Source: Fimenecus sp045613585 (GTDB taxonomy: Bacteria; Bacillota; Clostridia; Oscillospirales; Acutalibacteraceae). From it: 5,935 nucleotides of DNA. The stretch's first letter is position 1. Each line of letters starts with the position of its first letter. Both the position numbers and the translations under genes were made by a program. Shown here in pieces: positions 4,888 through 5,935 of the stretch. The stretch spans positions 1-5,935 of the forward strand of contig JAZLBG010000067.1 of assembly GCA_045613585.1 (NCBI GenBank), read 5' to 3'. The notes below the pieces were generated by a model. It did no database searches. It worked only from the letters and a program-made list of their open reading frames with translations, and was not told the origin of the DNA.

Positions 4888-5935
4888 TTAGAACACCTTT
4901 TTCATAACTGCACCATCTTTTGCTGATGATACGAGAGTTGAATAACGAGCAAGCCAACCTGACTTAACCTTTGGTTCAGGCTTAACATAGGACTTTCTTC
5001 TCTCTGCAAGTTCTTCGTCAGAAACCTGAACATTGATTTTACTTTCAGGGATATTGATTTCAATAATATCACCTTCGTAAATAAGACCAATTTCACCACC
5101 TGCAGCTGCTTCAGGAGAAACGTGGCCGATAGATGCACCACGGGAAGCGCCACTGAAACGACCATCAGTAATGAGGGCTACTGTCTTATCAAGCTTCATA
5201 CCTGCAAGGGCTGAAGTTGGGTTGAGCATTTCTCTCATACCAGGGCCACCCATAGGACCTTCATAACGAATAACAACAACATCACCATGAGTGATTTTGC
5301 CATTGTAAATTGCATCAATTGCCTCGTCCTCTGAGTCAAATACTCTTGCAGGACCTGAATGACAGAGCATTTCAGGAGCAACTGCTGAACGCTTAACTAC
5401 ACAGCCATCCTTTGCAATATTACCCCAAAGAATTGCAATACCACCTGTTTCACTATATGGATTTTCAATAGGACGAATTGCATTTGTGTTCTTAATATAT
5501 GCACCCTCGATATTTTCACCAACTGTTTTACCTGTTGCAGTAATAAGTGACAAATCAAGAAGATTTTTCTTTGCAAGTTCAGCCTGAACTGCAGGGATAC
5601 CGCCTGCATTGTTAAGGTCGTGCATATGTGTTTCACCTGCAGGAGCAAGGTGGCAGAGATTAGGAACCTTTCCGCTGATTTCGTTAAACATTTCAAGGTC
5701 AACAGGAACCTCTGCTTCATTTGCAATTGCAAGAAGATGGAGAACGCTGTTTGATGAGCAACCAAGAGCCATATCACAAACAAGAGCGTTGCGGATAGAC
5801 TTTTCGTTGATAATGTCACGAGCTTTGATATCTTTTTCAACAAGGTTCATAATCGCCATACCTGCACGCTTTGCAAGTTGAATACGACCGCTATGTACTG
5901 CAGGGATTGTGCCGTTACCAGGAAGAGCAATACCA
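4888..5935 (-). CDS. ilvD: Dihydroxy-acid dehydratase, C-terminal 348 residues (5' end outside window)
   Basis: IlvD removes water from 2,3-dihydroxy-isovalerate and 2,3-dihydroxy-3-methylvalerate to give the 2-keto acids for valine, leucine and isoleucine synthesis. It is a cytosolic Fe-S enzyme. The frame is open from the window edge. It begins at family motif GIALPGNGTIPAV (5934-5896), so the ATG at 5859 is internal, not a start. Other hallmarks are DMALGCSSNSVLHL, VPNLCHLAPAG, VTGKTVGENI-like TGKTVGENIEG, RPIENPYSETGGIAIL, VKRSAVAPEM, RYEGPMGGPGMREMLNPTSA (from 5268) and DGRFSGASRGASIGHVSPEAA-type sequence from 5166, which carries the serine proposed as the catalytic base. The C-terminus is complete at TAA 4890-4888. 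Roughly 200 N-terminal residues, including the cluster cysteines, lie outside the window. The NERD gene follows after 3 nt with no terminator. Identification is secure; edd (phosphogluconate dehydratase) is less likely because the match is to clostridial IlvD throughout. Confidence 0.96.
   Translation of the reverse strand, partial: GIALPGNGTIPAVHSGRIQLAKRAGMAIMNLVEKDIKARDIINEKSIRNALVCDMALGCSSNSVLHLLAIANEAEVPVDLEMFNEISGKVPNLCHLAPAGETHMHDLNNAGGIPAVQAELAKKNLLDLSLITATGKTVGENIEGAYIKNTNAIRPIENPYSETGGIAILWGNIAKDGCVVKRSAVAPEMLCHSGPARVFDSEDEAIDAIYNGKITHGDVVVIRYEGPMGGPGMREMLNPTSALAGMKLDKTVALITDGRFSGASRGASIGHVSPEAAAGGEIGLIYEGDIIEINIPESKINVQVSDEELAERRKSYVKPEPKVKSGWLARYSTLVSSAKDGAVMKKVF

Noticed and set aside
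5397..5843. Minus-strand open frame of 148 codons overlapping ilvD in another frame
   Set aside because: It is a Leu/Gln-rich frame shadow of ilvD, whose own frame is strongly conserved across the whole stretch.
5857..5859. ATG as the start of a shortened ilvD
   Set aside because: The frame continues upstream to the window edge with conserved IlvD sequence (LPGNGTIPAV), so this methionine is internal.

Overview
The window is AT-rich and tightly packed, and every gene I can support lies on the minus strand, so transcription runs from high to low coordinates. Gene content suggests an endospore-forming member of the Clostridia (Firmicutes), possibly Ruminococcaceae/Oscillospiraceae-like. The evidence is strong GGAGG-type ribosome binding sites, a clostridial-type IlvD, an M23-M50 gene pair in the spoIVFA-spoIVFB arrangement, and the linked TIGR03960/TIGR03936 radical-SAM pair that often follows it in clostridia. 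Genus is inference.

In transcription order: (i) 5935-4888, the C-terminal 348 residues of dihydroxy-acid dehydratase (ilvD), running off the window edge. (ii) 4884-4135, a two-helix membrane protein with a NERD (nuclease-related) domain, starting 3 nt after ilvD. (iii) 4086-3361, a bitopic membrane protein with an extracytoplasmic M23/LytM domain (SpoIVFA position). (iv) 3371-2766, a small M50 site-2-type intramembrane metalloprotease (SpoIVFB position), overlapping the previous gene by 11 nt. (v) 2711-867, a TIGR03960-type radical-SAM protein. (vi) 880-197, its TIGR03936/DUF2344 partner, overlapping by 14 nt. (vii) From 45 to the window edge, the first 15 codons of an unidentified gene behind its own promoter and a structured leader of about 100 nt.

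The most interesting region is the 48-nt gap between the NERD gene and the M23 gene. It holds a near-consensus sporulation sigma-E promoter (TACATATT, 14-nt spacer, CATACAAT). The same gap carries an 11-bp perfect inverted repeat (13 bp counting one G-U and one further pair). Its upstream arm lies between the -35 and -10 and its downstream arm covers the M23 start codon. A transcript reading through from ilvD/NERD would carry both arms and could hide the AUG. A sigma-E transcript would start inside the loop, lack the first arm, and leave the AUG free. This suggests a promoter-dependent translational lock that confines the M23-M50 pair to the mother cell during sporulation. The elements are visible in the sequence; the mechanism is inferred.

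The two radical-SAM-linked genes appear to have their own sigma-A-like promoter (TTGAAA-17-TAAAAT) overlapping the end of the M50 gene. The last gene has a good sigma-A promoter with an extended -10 (TTGCAT-17-TATTAT). Its leader can fold a 12-bp helix over the Shine-Dalgarno and start codon, so it is a candidate cis-regulatory RNA. I saw no rRNA, tRNA, CRISPR, insertion sequence or convincing intrinsic terminator.
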